DNA of 11,613 nucleotides from Thermoprotei archaeon ex4572_64 (lineage in GTDB: Archaea; Thermoproteota; Thermoprotei; Thermoproteales; Thermocladiaceae), in the NCBI GenBank assembly GCA_002254895.1, contig NJDF01000011.1:1-11613 (forward strand). Reading direction: 5' to 3'. The notes under the pieces are model-generated. The model had not been told where the DNA came from. It worked only from the letters and a program-made list of their open reading frames with translations, and did not search any database. Below, piece after piece: positions 1 through 6,819 of the stretch. The first letter of the stretch is position 1. Each line of letters opens with the position of its first letter. The position numbers and the translations under genes were made by a program.

Positions 1-1518
1 TGGCTCAATTATGTCTAGTGCTATCATGTCTGATACTTTACCTGTAAATACGTTAATACCGTACTTCCATCCATCATCTTTACTCTCATGTACTTGTCTA
101 AGTTCTGTAATTATGTCAATGGCGTCAAGACCTGCATTTTCTGCAAGTGTTTTAGGAACTACTTCTAAAGCATTAGCGAAGGCTTCGAAGGCGTATTGTT
201 CTCTACCACCAATTTTTGCACTATACTGTCTTACAATTTTTGCTACTTCAACTTCACAAGCACCACCACCTGGTACTATGAAGGGCTCTTCAACAATGTC
301 TGATACTACACTTAAGGCATCGATTAGGTTTCTCTCAGCTTCATCTACTAGTCTCTCAAATCCACCTCTAATTAATATGCTAACTGCTCTTGGATTCTTA
401 CAGTTTTCAACAAAGACCATCTTCTCATCTCCAACTCTTCTCTCCTCAACAAGTCCAGCATATCCTAGATCACTCTCCATAACGTCCTCAATGTTGGTTA
501 CTAATCTGCCACCTGTTGCTCTTACAAGTTTCTCAATATCACTTCTCTTAACTCTTCTAACAGCTAGTATTCCTGCCTTAGCTAGATAGTACTGTGCAAT
601 GTCGTCAATGCCTTTAGTTGTGAGTACTACATTAGCACCTACACTTCTTAATCTCTCAACATATCCTTTAAGAATGTTCTCTTCTTCTTCAAGAAAAGCT
701 TTAATCTGGTCAGGACTTTGAATTCTTATTTCAGCATCAATTTCTGGTTTCTCAACTTCAAGTGGACAGTCTAGTAGTGCTATCTTGGCATTGACGATTC
801 TCTTAGGCATAGCTGCATGTACAACTTCCTTATCGATAACTATACCGTAGACGAGTTGAGTATCTAGTAATGAACCTCCATGCTTCTTAACGATCTGTAC
901 ATTATCTAGATCTGCAACCCATACATCACCTCTCTGCTCAGCTACTTGAAGAATAGCCTTGACTGCAAGATTTGCAAAGTACTCTCTAACACCTTCAGCT
1001 GCCTTACCATGCATGGCTGTCATAGCTATCTTCTTGAGCATTTCCGTATCATCTCTTCTAACAGGTATAGCCATCTTTCTTAGATGGTCAGTAACAATGT
1101 CGAGAGCTCTTCTATAGCCTGAAATGATTACTGTTGGATGAATATTCTTTTCTAGAAGTTTCTCAGCTTCTTCAAGAAGTGCACCTGCAAGTACTACTGC
1201 TGTTGTTGTTCCATCACCAACTTCGTCATCTTGTGTTTTAGCAACTTCAACAAGAAGCTTAGCTACTGGATGTTGAACATCCATTTCGTCAAGAATAGTT
1301 GCACCGTCGTTTGTGATTGTGATATCTCCTAAACTATCGATAAGCATTTTATCCATACCTTTAGGGCCAAGTGTGGCTTTCATTACTTCAGCAATTGCTT
1401 TAGCAACCATTATGTTAATTCTCATAGCTTCTTTACCAAAAGCTCTCTGTGTACCTTCTTTGAGAACAAGAACTGGAACACCACCTATCTGTGCTAGATA
1501 GGCTTGTTGACTACTCAT
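1..1518 (-). CDS. ths: Thermosome subunit (group II chaperonin), C-terminus cut by window edge
   Basis: This is an ATP-driven cytosolic folding machine subunit that assembles into double rings without a GroES-like lid. My translation gives 506 residues open to position 1; family members are about 540-560, so roughly 40-50 C-terminal residues lie outside the window. Visible signatures are [10 protein letters not shown] near residues 17-25, [10 protein letters not shown] (50-59), TNDGAT (69-74), the catalytic nucleotide loop GDGTTT (101-106), and the PGGGACE loop (416-422) in the equatorial domain. The ATG at 1516-1518 gives the normal N-terminus ([15 protein letters not shown]). A TATA-like box lies 29 nt upstream, so the transcript has almost no leader. 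It follows the small gene at 1560-1877 by 41 nt in the same direction but seems to have its own promoter. Which paralogue (alpha, beta or gamma) it is cannot be settled from the sequence alone. Confidence 0.97.
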   Translation of the reverse strand, partial: MSSQQAYLAQIGGVPVLVLKEGTQRAFGKEAMRINIMVAKAIAEVMKATLGPKGMDKMLIDSLGDITITNDGATILDEMDVQHPVAKLLVEVAKTQDDEVGDGTTTAVVLAGALLEEAEKLLEKNIHPTVIISGYRRALDIVTDHLRKMAIPVRRDDTEMLKKIAMTAMHGKAAEGVREYFANLAVKAILQVAEQRGDVWVADLDNVQIVKKHGGSLLDTQLVYGIVIDKEVVHAAMPKRIVNAKIALLDCPLEVEKPEIDAEIRIQSPDQIKAFLEEEENILKGYVERLRSVGANVVLTTKGIDDIAQYYLAKAGILAVRRVKRSDIEKLVRATGGRLVTNIEDVMESDLGYAGLVEERRVGDEKMVFVENCKNPRAVSILIRGGFERLVDEAERNLIDALSVVSDIVEEPFIVPGGGACEVEVAKIVRQYSAKIGGREQYAFEAFANALEVVPKTLAENAGLDAIDIITELRQVHESKDDGWKYGINVFTGKVSDMIALDIIEP

Positions 1519-1546
1519 AATTCTCAATCGTTGAGTTCTCTACTTC

Positions 1547-1554
1547 TATAAAAA
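1547..1554 (-). promoter_or_regulatory. TATA box of the thermosome gene
   Basis: On the minus strand this reads TTTTTATA, with 28 nt between it and the ATG. That spacing predicts a start of transcription a few nucleotides before the start codon. It is the only TATA-like stretch in the 41-nt gap after the upstream gene. Confidence 0.6.
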
Positions 1555-1559
1555 CTTTT

Positions 1560-1877
1560 CTAACGTAGTAGATCTTTCAGAGCATTATTCAATATTATGG
1601 ACTTAATCTTCAAAGCAACATCAAGTGCCTTCTTATATGGGGCATAACCATTTAGAAAATCTTCTTCAAGCTCTGTCAAGTCTTTAATGATACTTTCAAC
1701 ATACTCATAATCATCATAGTCGCTAAGTATGGATTTTAATCTCTCAATTTCATAGATAGTGTGTTCGAGATTTTTATAAACTTCAAACTTGTATGGTAGG
1801 TACGAAATTACCATTAAGGTCTCTAAAAGTCTTGAGATGAGATCCAACTTTTCTTCGTAAATTTCCTCAAAGCTCAT
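1560..1877 (-). CDS. Small acidic all-helical protein, function unknown
   Basis: This 105-residue protein is one I do not recognise. It is rich in Glu, Asp, Leu, Ile and Lys, has no glycine-rich loop, no cysteines and no membrane segment, and reads as three or four amphipathic helices (for example EEIYEEKLDLISRLLETL near the N-terminus and KALDVALKIKSIILNNALKD near the C-terminus). The ATG at 1875-1877 sits 36 nt after the stop of the glutamate synthase gene, and a TATA-like TTTTTAAC about 25 nt upstream would give a leaderless transcript. Codon use matches its neighbours, and the antisense frame has no competing family match, so I take it as a real gene. Its place between gltB and a chaperonin gene does not by itself say what it does. 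A helical-bundle adaptor or regulator is possible but unproven. Confidence 0.75.
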   Translation of the reverse strand: MSFEEIYEEKLDLISRLLETLMVISYLPYKFEVYKNLEHTIYEIERLKSILSDYDDYEYVESIIKDLTELEEDFLNGYAPYKKALDVALKIKSIILNNALKDLLR

Positions 1878-1900
1878 TGATATAATTGTATTTTTTGAAA

Positions 1901-1910
1901 GGTTAAAAAC
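1901..1910 (-). promoter_or_regulatory. Possible TATA box of the small helical-protein gene
   Basis: The minus strand reads GTTTTTAACC here, 23 nt before the ATG at 1877, which fits leaderless transcription. The stretch also lies just past the gltB stop codon, so read-through from gltB is equally possible. Confidence 0.35.
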
Positions 1911-1913
1911 AGT

Positions 1914-4142
1914 TCACCATGAGCCAGCAAGTTTAATCTCTAGAAATCTCCTCAACTTAATGTCCATGTCTAGAGATCGAAGTAGTTCTTTACATCCAGG
2001 AAAGGTTGAGTAGAAGCTGTAAACACCTGCAGCACCTGCAATTAAGGCTATTTCTCTCTTTAAGGCAGATACCGTGTAGGCTACTTTCTCAATTACCTCC
2101 TCTCTTGACTTAATCTTAGATAAGTCACCAAGACTTAACTCAATGATTTTACTTATCTCAACAACGTCTGCACCAATGCCTATCAACTTCACGATGTCAT
2201 CAGCTCCTCTAATCTTCTCTGTATGTATGATTAGATCTGTGTAATATCTTGCCTTAATTCTCCTTAATAGTCTATCAATTTCAACAAGTGTTATCTCAAT
2301 GTCATCACTACTCTCACTTAAAGTTTCATCAATAATTATACCGTTAATACCTCTCTTAACATACTCAGAAACATATCTAGTCATATCTAGACTTGAAGGT
2401 ATCTTCACGTATGTAGGTTTCTCACTCGTAATTACCTCATCACTGTGCTTAATGATACGTATTCTCCCAACTTCACTACTAGTCATTACGTGATTTAAAT
2501 GTCTTTTAGGTATTACATCCACATCACTTAAATCTAGCAATATGTTGAGCATATGTGCAACTACTGCCAATTCATTAACGTATCTTAGCAACGTTGAGGT
2601 AGGTTTTATTATGAGTGGTGCACTTATGCTTAATCTCATGTTTGCAAGTGTTGTTGAGAGATCTAGAAATTCTCTATACGGATCTACTGAGGGTCTTGTA
2701 ACTTGCGCACCATCAATTCTCAACCAATCAATGATTCTTTTAGGACTTTCAACTTCTGGAGGAGCATCACTACCCATGCCTACAACAATTACGTCACCTT
2801 CCTCTGAGAGTTTTCTAATGTACTGCATTCTCTTCTGCCATAAGTCACCATTGAGTTTTGTTGGTAAGTTTGTAGGATCAAGAACTTTAACTCCTAAAAG
2901 TTCAGCAACCTCATCATCAATATTACGACCTGTAAGTAGATCTCTCCTTCCTATAAGGTCTTTCAACCTCTTTAAACCTAGCTCTTTAAGAATAAGTTTT
3001 AACTCGTATGAGAAAGCTCTCATGAAGTTTCTAACTCTCTGTATAGCAAAGTCTAGATCAACAATTCTTGAACCATCACTTAATCTACTAGCAAGACCTG
3101 CTGGACATTTACCTAAATTGCATGTATGACACATTATGCATCCCATAGCTATGAGTGCAGCTGTTCCAAAGCTAACCATATCCGCACCTAGTGCAAATAG
3201 TTTTGCTGCATCATCAGCACTTGTAATTCTTCCTGAAGCAACTATGGTAAAGCCTTCTCTAAGTCCTTCACGTCTTAAGATTTTATCAGCAGAGGCTACT
3301 GCAAGTTCTAGAGGTATTCCTAACGAGTCACGAACAACTATAGGTGTAGCGCCTGTACCTGCACCATGACCATCAATAATCACGCCATCAGCACCCATTC
3401 TTGCAATTCCAGAAACAATGTAGGGTATATAGTTTGTTGCAGCCACCTTAACAAATACTGGCTTACCTGTAGCTACCTTAAGAGCTTCAATTCTTTGACC
3501 AAGATCTTCAATTGAGTAAATGTCGTGGTGAGGTGCTGGTGAAAGTGCATCCGTTCCTGGCGGTATTCTTCTAGTCATAGATATTATTTCAGTAACCTTA
3601 CTACCGGGAAGGTGTCCACCAATTCCTGGCTTAGCACCTTGACCAATCTTTATAGTGATGCCTATACCCTTCATTAGCACGTTAATGTCAATTCCAAATC
3701 TTGCAGATGCCCACTGCACAAATATTCTTCTAAACTTAGCAACTTCTGGATGTAGTCCTCCCTCACCAATACCTGTAATAGCTCCAAACTCATCAGCTAT
3801 AGCTGCAAGTGCAATGTTGGGATTACCGTTAAGAGCTCCAAAAGACATGTCTGAAAAATATACTGGAGTGTTAACAATAATAGCTCCATAAGCAACTTCT
3901 AAATCTAGATCTACATCCTCAACTTCTTTAGGATCAAAATCGTTGATAATCTTCTCTTTCTTATCTTGAAAGGAGAGTCTATCTAGAATCCTATACTCTC
4001 TAAGACCTTCTCTAAAGATTCTTAATGGTCTGCCCAAGATAGCCATTCTTCTAATCTCTTCAATCACTTCACTACACCAAAACTCAGAATTCCTACTTCT
4101 CCTAGGTACAGGCAAGTACTTGTTAATAATCTCAAGCTTCAT
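1914..4142 (-). CDS. gltB: Glutamate synthase, FMN-binding domain protein with a degenerate second barrel
   Basis: The central/FMN domain of glutamate synthase makes glutamate from 2-oxoglutarate and ammonia. In many archaea the glutaminase, FMN and structural domains are separate proteins; this one lacks the N-terminal glutaminase. Residues 1-80 form an N-terminal extension, and about 85-405 form the FMN barrel: SDMSFGALNGNPN (97-109), GEGGLHPE (126-133), KIGQGAKPGIGGHLPG (165-180), the phosphate-loop region IDGHGAGTGATP (256-267), and the iron-sulphur segment with C335, C338, C341 and C346. Canonical enzymes have three of these cysteines in a [3Fe-4S] site; C338 is extra. Residues about 450-742 appear to repeat the barrel in degenerate form, without the glycine loop or cysteines. 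The ATG at 4140-4142 has a TATA box at suitable spacing. No partner glutaminase or electron-transfer subunit is in the window. The family call is firm; the exact electron donor is unknown. Confidence 0.93.
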   Translation of the reverse strand: MKLEIINKYLPVPRRSRNSEFWCSEVIEEIRRMAILGRPLRIFREGLREYRILDRLSFQDKKEKIINDFDPKEVEDVDLDLEVAYGAIIVNTPVYFSDMSFGALNGNPNIALAAIADEFGAITGIGEGGLHPEVAKFRRIFVQWASARFGIDINVLMKGIGITIKIGQGAKPGIGGHLPGSKVTEIISMTRRIPPGTDALSPAPHHDIYSIEDLGQRIEALKVATGKPVFVKVAATNYIPYIVSGIARMGADGVIIDGHGAGTGATPIVVRDSLGIPLELAVASADKILRREGLREGFTIVASGRITSADDAAKLFALGADMVSFGTAALIAMGCIMCHTCNLGKCPAGLASRLSDGSRIVDLDFAIQRVRNFMRAFSYELKLILKELGLKRLKDLIGRRDLLTGRNIDDEVAELLGVKVLDPTNLPTKLNGDLWQKRMQYIRKLSEEGDVIVVGMGSDAPPEVESPKRIIDWLRIDGAQVTRPSVDPYREFLDLSTTLANMRLSISAPLIIKPTSTLLRYVNELAVVAHMLNILLDLSDVDVIPKRHLNHVMTSSEVGRIRIIKHSDEVITSEKPTYVKIPSSLDMTRYVSEYVKRGINGIIIDETLSESSDDIEITLVEIDRLLRRIKARYYTDLIIHTEKIRGADDIVKLIGIGADVVEISKIIELSLGDLSKIKSREEVIEKVAYTVSALKREIALIAGAAGVYSFYSTFPGCKELLRSLDMDIKLRRFLEIKLAGSW

Positions 4143-4170
4143 TTAACAGCATGACTATTCACATAAGCTA

Positions 4171-4180
4171 TTTATTAAAT
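4171..4180 (-). promoter_or_regulatory. TATA box of the glutamate synthase gene
   Basis: The minus strand reads ATTTAATAAA here, with 28 nt to the ATG. That predicts a leader of a few nucleotides. No Shine-Dalgarno stretch is evident in front of the start. Confidence 0.5.
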
Positions 4181-4200
4181 TTTACCGTAGAGGGTGCGTT

Positions 4201-4353
4201 GTTTTTGAATGTTGATTTTGAATTTTAATTATTATTCTATTTCTTCTATGATTAGTATTCTTACTTTTTTACCTATTAATGGTTTTAATTTATTTCAACA
4301 CTTCTTATGTGTGTATATGTGTATTTCATCTCCACCACTAATCATTATTGTAC
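4201..4353 (-). repeat. Dispersed repeat, copy 1 (matches 6820-6962)
   Basis: The two copies can be aligned by eye along almost all their length. Both begin on the plus strand with a T-rich block followed by ATGTTGATTTT and GAATTTT. Both carry, on the minus strand, codons for an LxxLIGKKVRxL peptide, and both end at GTACAAT. They differ by many substitutions and a few small gaps, so they are old copies. This copy lies directly upstream of gltB and of the tnpB remnant. A shorter, weaker third match starts at 4815. Confidence 0.75.
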
Positions 4354-4378
4354 CAGCAACCGAGTAAACAAGTGACAT
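4232..4378 (-). pseudogene. Remnant of a small ORF, possibly transposon-associated (DUF2080-like)
   Basis: From the ATG at 4376-4378 the minus strand reads 27 codons ending KKC, then TGA (4295-4297), then 20 more codons in the same frame, NKLKPLIGKKVRILIIEEIE, and a double TAA. The same peptide, with TGA in the same place, is found in the second repeat copy. The order of a glycine-rich turn, a short strand, an expected Trp and then IGKKVRI resembles the C-terminus of the archaeal transposon-associated DUF2080 proteins (AbrB-like fold) that often sit beside tnpB. That is recall of the family, not a search result. It lies divergent to the tnpB remnant. Unless UGA is read through, no full-length product is made. 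Confidence 0.5.
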
Positions 4379-4814
4379 GATACTAAGAAAACAAAGGAAG
4401 ACTTTATGAACTTCACTTGTTAACTTTTCTTAGAACTTCCAATGACGATTTTATCAACCGCCTAAAGTTTGAGGTCGACTCTGAGGGAAATTACTCTACT
4501 TTACTTGAAACTATCAGTAGGTATATGAATGCTCTTAGAATTGTTGTTTGGTATGTTATTCATGCAAGAGAAACTCCCTTATTCAAAGTACAGAAAGTAC
4601 TTTACGAAAAGTTGAAGCAATATGGATTACCTTCATATCTAAGCATCACAGCTATTAAGGAAGGTATAGAGATTGCTAAATCATGACCAAACAATCCAAA
4701 GAAGGGTAGGTATCCAATATTGAGAAAGAAGTACTTAACACTACATCAAAGATATGGTTACACAATAGATTTACATAATTTCATAGCCGTAGACTGTTTT
4801 ATATATTTGTATAT

Positions 4815-5072
4815 GTTTTTATATGTTGATTTTTCTATTCCTCTTTTAGCTATTAAGTATATAGTAAGTTTTTTCAGAAGGTTTTTACATTTGCTTATTG
4901 AATAGTTTTCTTAGTGTCTTGAGGGGTCTAGTCTCGGAGTTAATGAATTCCGTGAGGTATGTAGGGTCTACTCTCACGGGAAGAAACTCCGAGATAGGTT
5001 TCTCGAGAACAGGTTAATGATGAGAAACCCAAAATATCGAATACGTGAAAACATGTACAAACATATAAAAAC
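4815..5072. mobile_element. Insertion inside tnpB with 13-bp inverted repeats (MITE-like)
   Basis: GTTTTTATATGTT (4815-4827) is exactly repeated in inverted orientation as AACATATAAAAAC (5060-5072). The right repeat ends where tnpB-like coding resumes, and the left one lies about 25 bp after tnpB similarity fades. The 258 bp between them hold no coding sequence I can support, but they contain a GC-rich two-hairpin module (4932-5029). I see no target duplication, and an AT-rich inverted repeat of this size could arise by chance. The left 20 bp also resemble the end of the dispersed repeat. Confidence 0.4.
4932..5029. other. GC-rich two-hairpin module (structured RNA or DNA)
   Basis: Hairpin 1 spans 4932-4994. 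Its outer stem is TCTCGGAGTT with AACTCCGAGA (10 pairs). An internal loop follows, then an upper stem CCGTGAG with CTCACGG (4950-4956 and 4973-4979), and a tip GTAG-GGT-CTAC. Hairpin 2 spans 4997-5029, with GGTTTCTC pairing to GAGAAACC. The block is clearly richer in G and C than the flanks, as expected for structured RNA in a thermophile. A near-perfect direct repeat, GGGTCTAGTCTC (4924-4935) and GGGTCTACTCTC (4964-4975), lies across it. It could be a guide-type RNA, an element-end hairpin, or a stabilising fold of a MITE. The strand is not determined. Confidence 0.5.
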
Positions 5073-5584
5073 TGAAACCCAACATATTAACAATAAATGG
5101 TAGAATTAGGGTAAAACTACTACATGATAAGAAGTACATTGAAAAATTCAAGAGCTGAATTCCTAAGGGTGCAAAATTATTGTTAAGGAATGGTAAACTG
5201 CTCCTACATGTAACTTTTGAAAAAGAAGTTCAAGAAAAATTACCTAAAGATTATTACGCTCTTGACATTAATTATCATGAAATTGTACTATCTAATGGTA
5301 AGGAAGAATTGAGGTTTAAAACTATTTTAGATAAAGCATTCCATTATTATTACTTAGCTAATAGGCTACAGAAAAAGTATGGTAATGGTGTGAAGTGGAG
5401 ATTCGATAAGAAAGTAATGAGTAGGATAAAGTACTTCTATAAAAAAGCTAGAAATGTAATTGAATACTACGCATCACTATTATCTACAGAGGTAGTTAAT
5501 GAAGTTGTTAAAAGAAATGCTTCAATAGTTATGGAAAATCCTCAACTATCCCTGAGGATAATGAAAACCCAACCCAGTGAGTGA

Positions 5585-5772
5585 GAAGTTAACTAGGGAA
5601 TTCAACATCCCAAATTCAACAAACCTCTAGTCAACAGAAGCCTGTGAAAAGTTTTACTCATGGTGAGTACTGAACTACTTAAGAAGTTAATTTTAAGATT
5701 ATGTCATGATAATCTGAAATGACTTACAGTATGAGCTATAACTTGAAGACTTTACTTCCCCATAACACATGA
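5585..5772. other. Gap between convergent tnpB remnant and membrane-protein gene
   Basis: No gene is seen. The first 50-60 bp may be shifted tnpB sequence (a short open stretch VSEKLTREFNIPNSTNL from 5577, then TAG). A hairpin AGATTAT-GTCATG-ATAATCT lies at 5696-5715, with 7 paired bases. It might be a right-end structure of the element or a transcription stop for either flanking unit. No long T-run follows it on either strand. Confidence 0.35.
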
Positions 5773-6318
5773 TCATTTAGATTCAGTAGTATAATCATTA
5801 CTGTCTAAATCTTTAGGTGTTTGAGTAACTACTCCAAGTATATCATATATTCTTCCTTTTCTAACCATCTCCTCATATATTCTCCATACCCTCTTACCTG
5901 AAACTAGTCCTGTGTAGAATTTCTTCTCTTCAAGTACTTTCTTAACTTCATCAATGAAGTCTAGTGGATGTATGTGTGGTTTTTTACTTAGTAACTCCCT
6001 AATTGCTTCCTCAATGTCCTTATTGTGTGGGTGTATATACCTTTCAATTCTCCTAAGCTCAACATATCTCTCATGCCACTCGGCCTGTATTGTATTCCAT
6101 AATGATGCAATAGAGATACCGATAATTCCACTAACACCTGAAGTCCAAGTGACTTCAGGTTCAAGTCTCTTTATCCAAGTAGCTAATATTATAGTTAATA
6201 CTATTAAGATACCGTCAAAGACTCCAAGAATTACGTATCTTCTAAGTATTGGTCCAGTATTCGCAATTTCGTAATAATCCATCAATTTCCTAAAGAGTTT
6301 TCCAACCCATCTAGTCAT
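5773..6318 (-). CDS. Two-helix membrane protein, resembles half of a VIT1/CCC1 transporter
   Basis: This is a 181-residue protein. A first membrane segment at about 28-49 (YVILGVFDGILIVLTIILA) is followed by a second at about 58-76 (SGVSGIIGISIASLWNTI). A charged helical region QAEWHERYVELRRIERYI and a soluble tail of about 100 residues complete it. The GxFDGIL motif and the small-residue second helix with Ser, then an acidic/His-rich helix, recall the N-terminal half of VIT1/CCC1 iron/manganese transporters, but only two of the usual five helices are there. The tail (80-181) is charged, with a hydrophilic C-terminus. It starts 21 nt after the nac stop and shares its direction, so the two are probably co-transcribed. 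This suggests, but does not show, a role near the ribosome or membrane. The gene is secure; the family assignment is tentative. Confidence 0.7.
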   Translation of the reverse strand: MTRWVGKLFRKLMDYYEIANTGPILRRYVILGVFDGILIVLTIILATWIKRLEPEVTWTSGVSGIIGISIASLWNTIQAEWHERYVELRRIERYIHPHNKDIEEAIRELLSKKPHIHPLDFIDEVKKVLEEKKFYTGLVSGKRVWRIYEEMVRKGRIYDILGVVTQTPKDLDSNDYTTESK

Positions 6319-6339
6319 AACTACGTATTATCATTAACT

Positions 6340-6747
6340 CTACTTACCTTTCTTCTCCTGAATCATGATTATTGCTTTTGCGAGATCACCCTTAGCTTCT
6401 TCAAGAGCTTTAATGGCCTCATCTCTACTACATCCTGTCTGCTCCATAACTATGACAACATCTTCATCAGTGTATAGTTTCTTCTCTTCTCTAATTATTA
6501 GTAAATCTTCTTTCTTCTCCTCTCTCATGGTTGGCTTTATCTCCTTAATTTTAGATTCTTCTGTCTGTATTTGAAGAATCACTACATTTCCAATCTTCAC
6601 CTTAGCCACTATAGGCATTTCAATTTCGAGATGAGAACCATCACTTCTATGTAGAGTAACTTTCTGGATGTTTGGAATTTCTTCAAGTTTTAGATCAGTT
6701 ATTCCAAATCTCTTCAAGAACTTTCTAATATCTCTAGGTCCAATCAT
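6340..6747 (-). CDS. nac: Nascent polypeptide-associated complex protein (archaeal NAC)
   Basis: The protein binds nascent chains at the ribosome exit tunnel; in archaea it works as a homodimer. At 135 residues it has the usual archaeal layout: an N-terminal helix (MIGPRDIRKFLKRFGI), the NAC beta-barrel at about 25-72 (VTLHRSDGSHLEIEMP, then VVILQIQ), an acidic/basic linker, and a C-terminal UBA domain at about 92-131 (YTDEDVVIVMEQTGCSRDEA, then EAKGDLAKAI). The ATG at 6745-6747 has a strong TATA box (CTTTATATAA) 23 nt upstream, so the mRNA should be leaderless. It is the first gene of a two-gene unit with the membrane protein downstream. Nothing looks degenerate. Confidence 0.96.
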   Translation of the reverse strand: MIGPRDIRKFLKRFGITDLKLEEIPNIQKVTLHRSDGSHLEIEMPIVAKVKIGNVVILQIQTEESKIKEIKPTMREEKKEDLLIIREEKKLYTDEDVVIVMEQTGCSRDEAIKALEEAKGDLAKAIIMIQEKKGK

Positions 6748-6770
6748 TACTTCTATAAACTTTTAAGAAA

Positions 6771-6780
6771 TTATATAAAG
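6771..6780 (-). promoter_or_regulatory. TATA box of the nac operon
   Basis: The minus strand reads CTTTATATAA, ending 23 nt before the ATG, close to the textbook archaeal spacing for a leaderless transcript. It lies between nac and the second repeat copy, so the repeat has not displaced the core promoter. Confidence 0.65.
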
Positions 6781-6819
6781 ATTTAGGGATTGTGTTTTGT
6801 TAGATAAGTGAATGTTAAT

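Larger units (their letters stand above)
4417..5584 (+). pseudogene. tnpB: Inactivated tnpB (IS200/IS605 group), interrupted and truncated
   Basis: TnpB is an RNA-guided nuclease carried by IS200/IS605 elements. The N-terminal part (4417 to about 4790) has the family's helical region, including YGLPSYLSITAIKEGIEIAKS and, after a TGA, NNPKKGRYP. The gene resumes near 5072 in another frame with NGRIRVKLL, KKYIEKFKS, a second TGA at 5156-5158, then IPKGAKLLLRNGKLLLHVTF, the RuvC-I motif ALDINYHEIVL and the RuvC-II motif IVMEN. The third RuvC aspartate and the CPxCG zinc ribbon are missing. The sequence between the halves is an insertion of about 260 bp. Two tryptophan positions are TGA, while other tryptophans (VVWYV, VKWRF) remain TGG. 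No tnpA is present, so movement would have needed a transposase in trans. It is non-functional as read; the exact element ends were not found. Confidence 0.88.

Noticed and set aside
11..589. Long plus-strand open frames opposite the thermosome gene (11-589, 1313-1501)
   Set aside because: They are antisense to a clear thermosome reading frame, are Ser/Thr/Leu-rich low-complexity translations, and match no family. They are shadows caused by codon bias.
2299..3891. Plus-strand open frames opposite gltB
   Set aside because: Same reasoning: the minus strand encodes every glutamate synthase motif, and the plus-strand translations have no recognisable domains.
4720..4905. Separate small membrane protein on the plus strand at 4720-4905
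   Set aside because: Its first part is the continuation of tnpB (KKYLTLHQRYGYTIDLHNF) after the first TGA. The hydrophobic tail is AT-rich insertion sequence read by chance.
4920..5030. CRISPR repeat or tRNA fragment in the GC-rich block
   Set aside because: There is no regular repeat-spacer spacing, only one imperfect direct repeat, no T-loop consensus and no cloverleaf.
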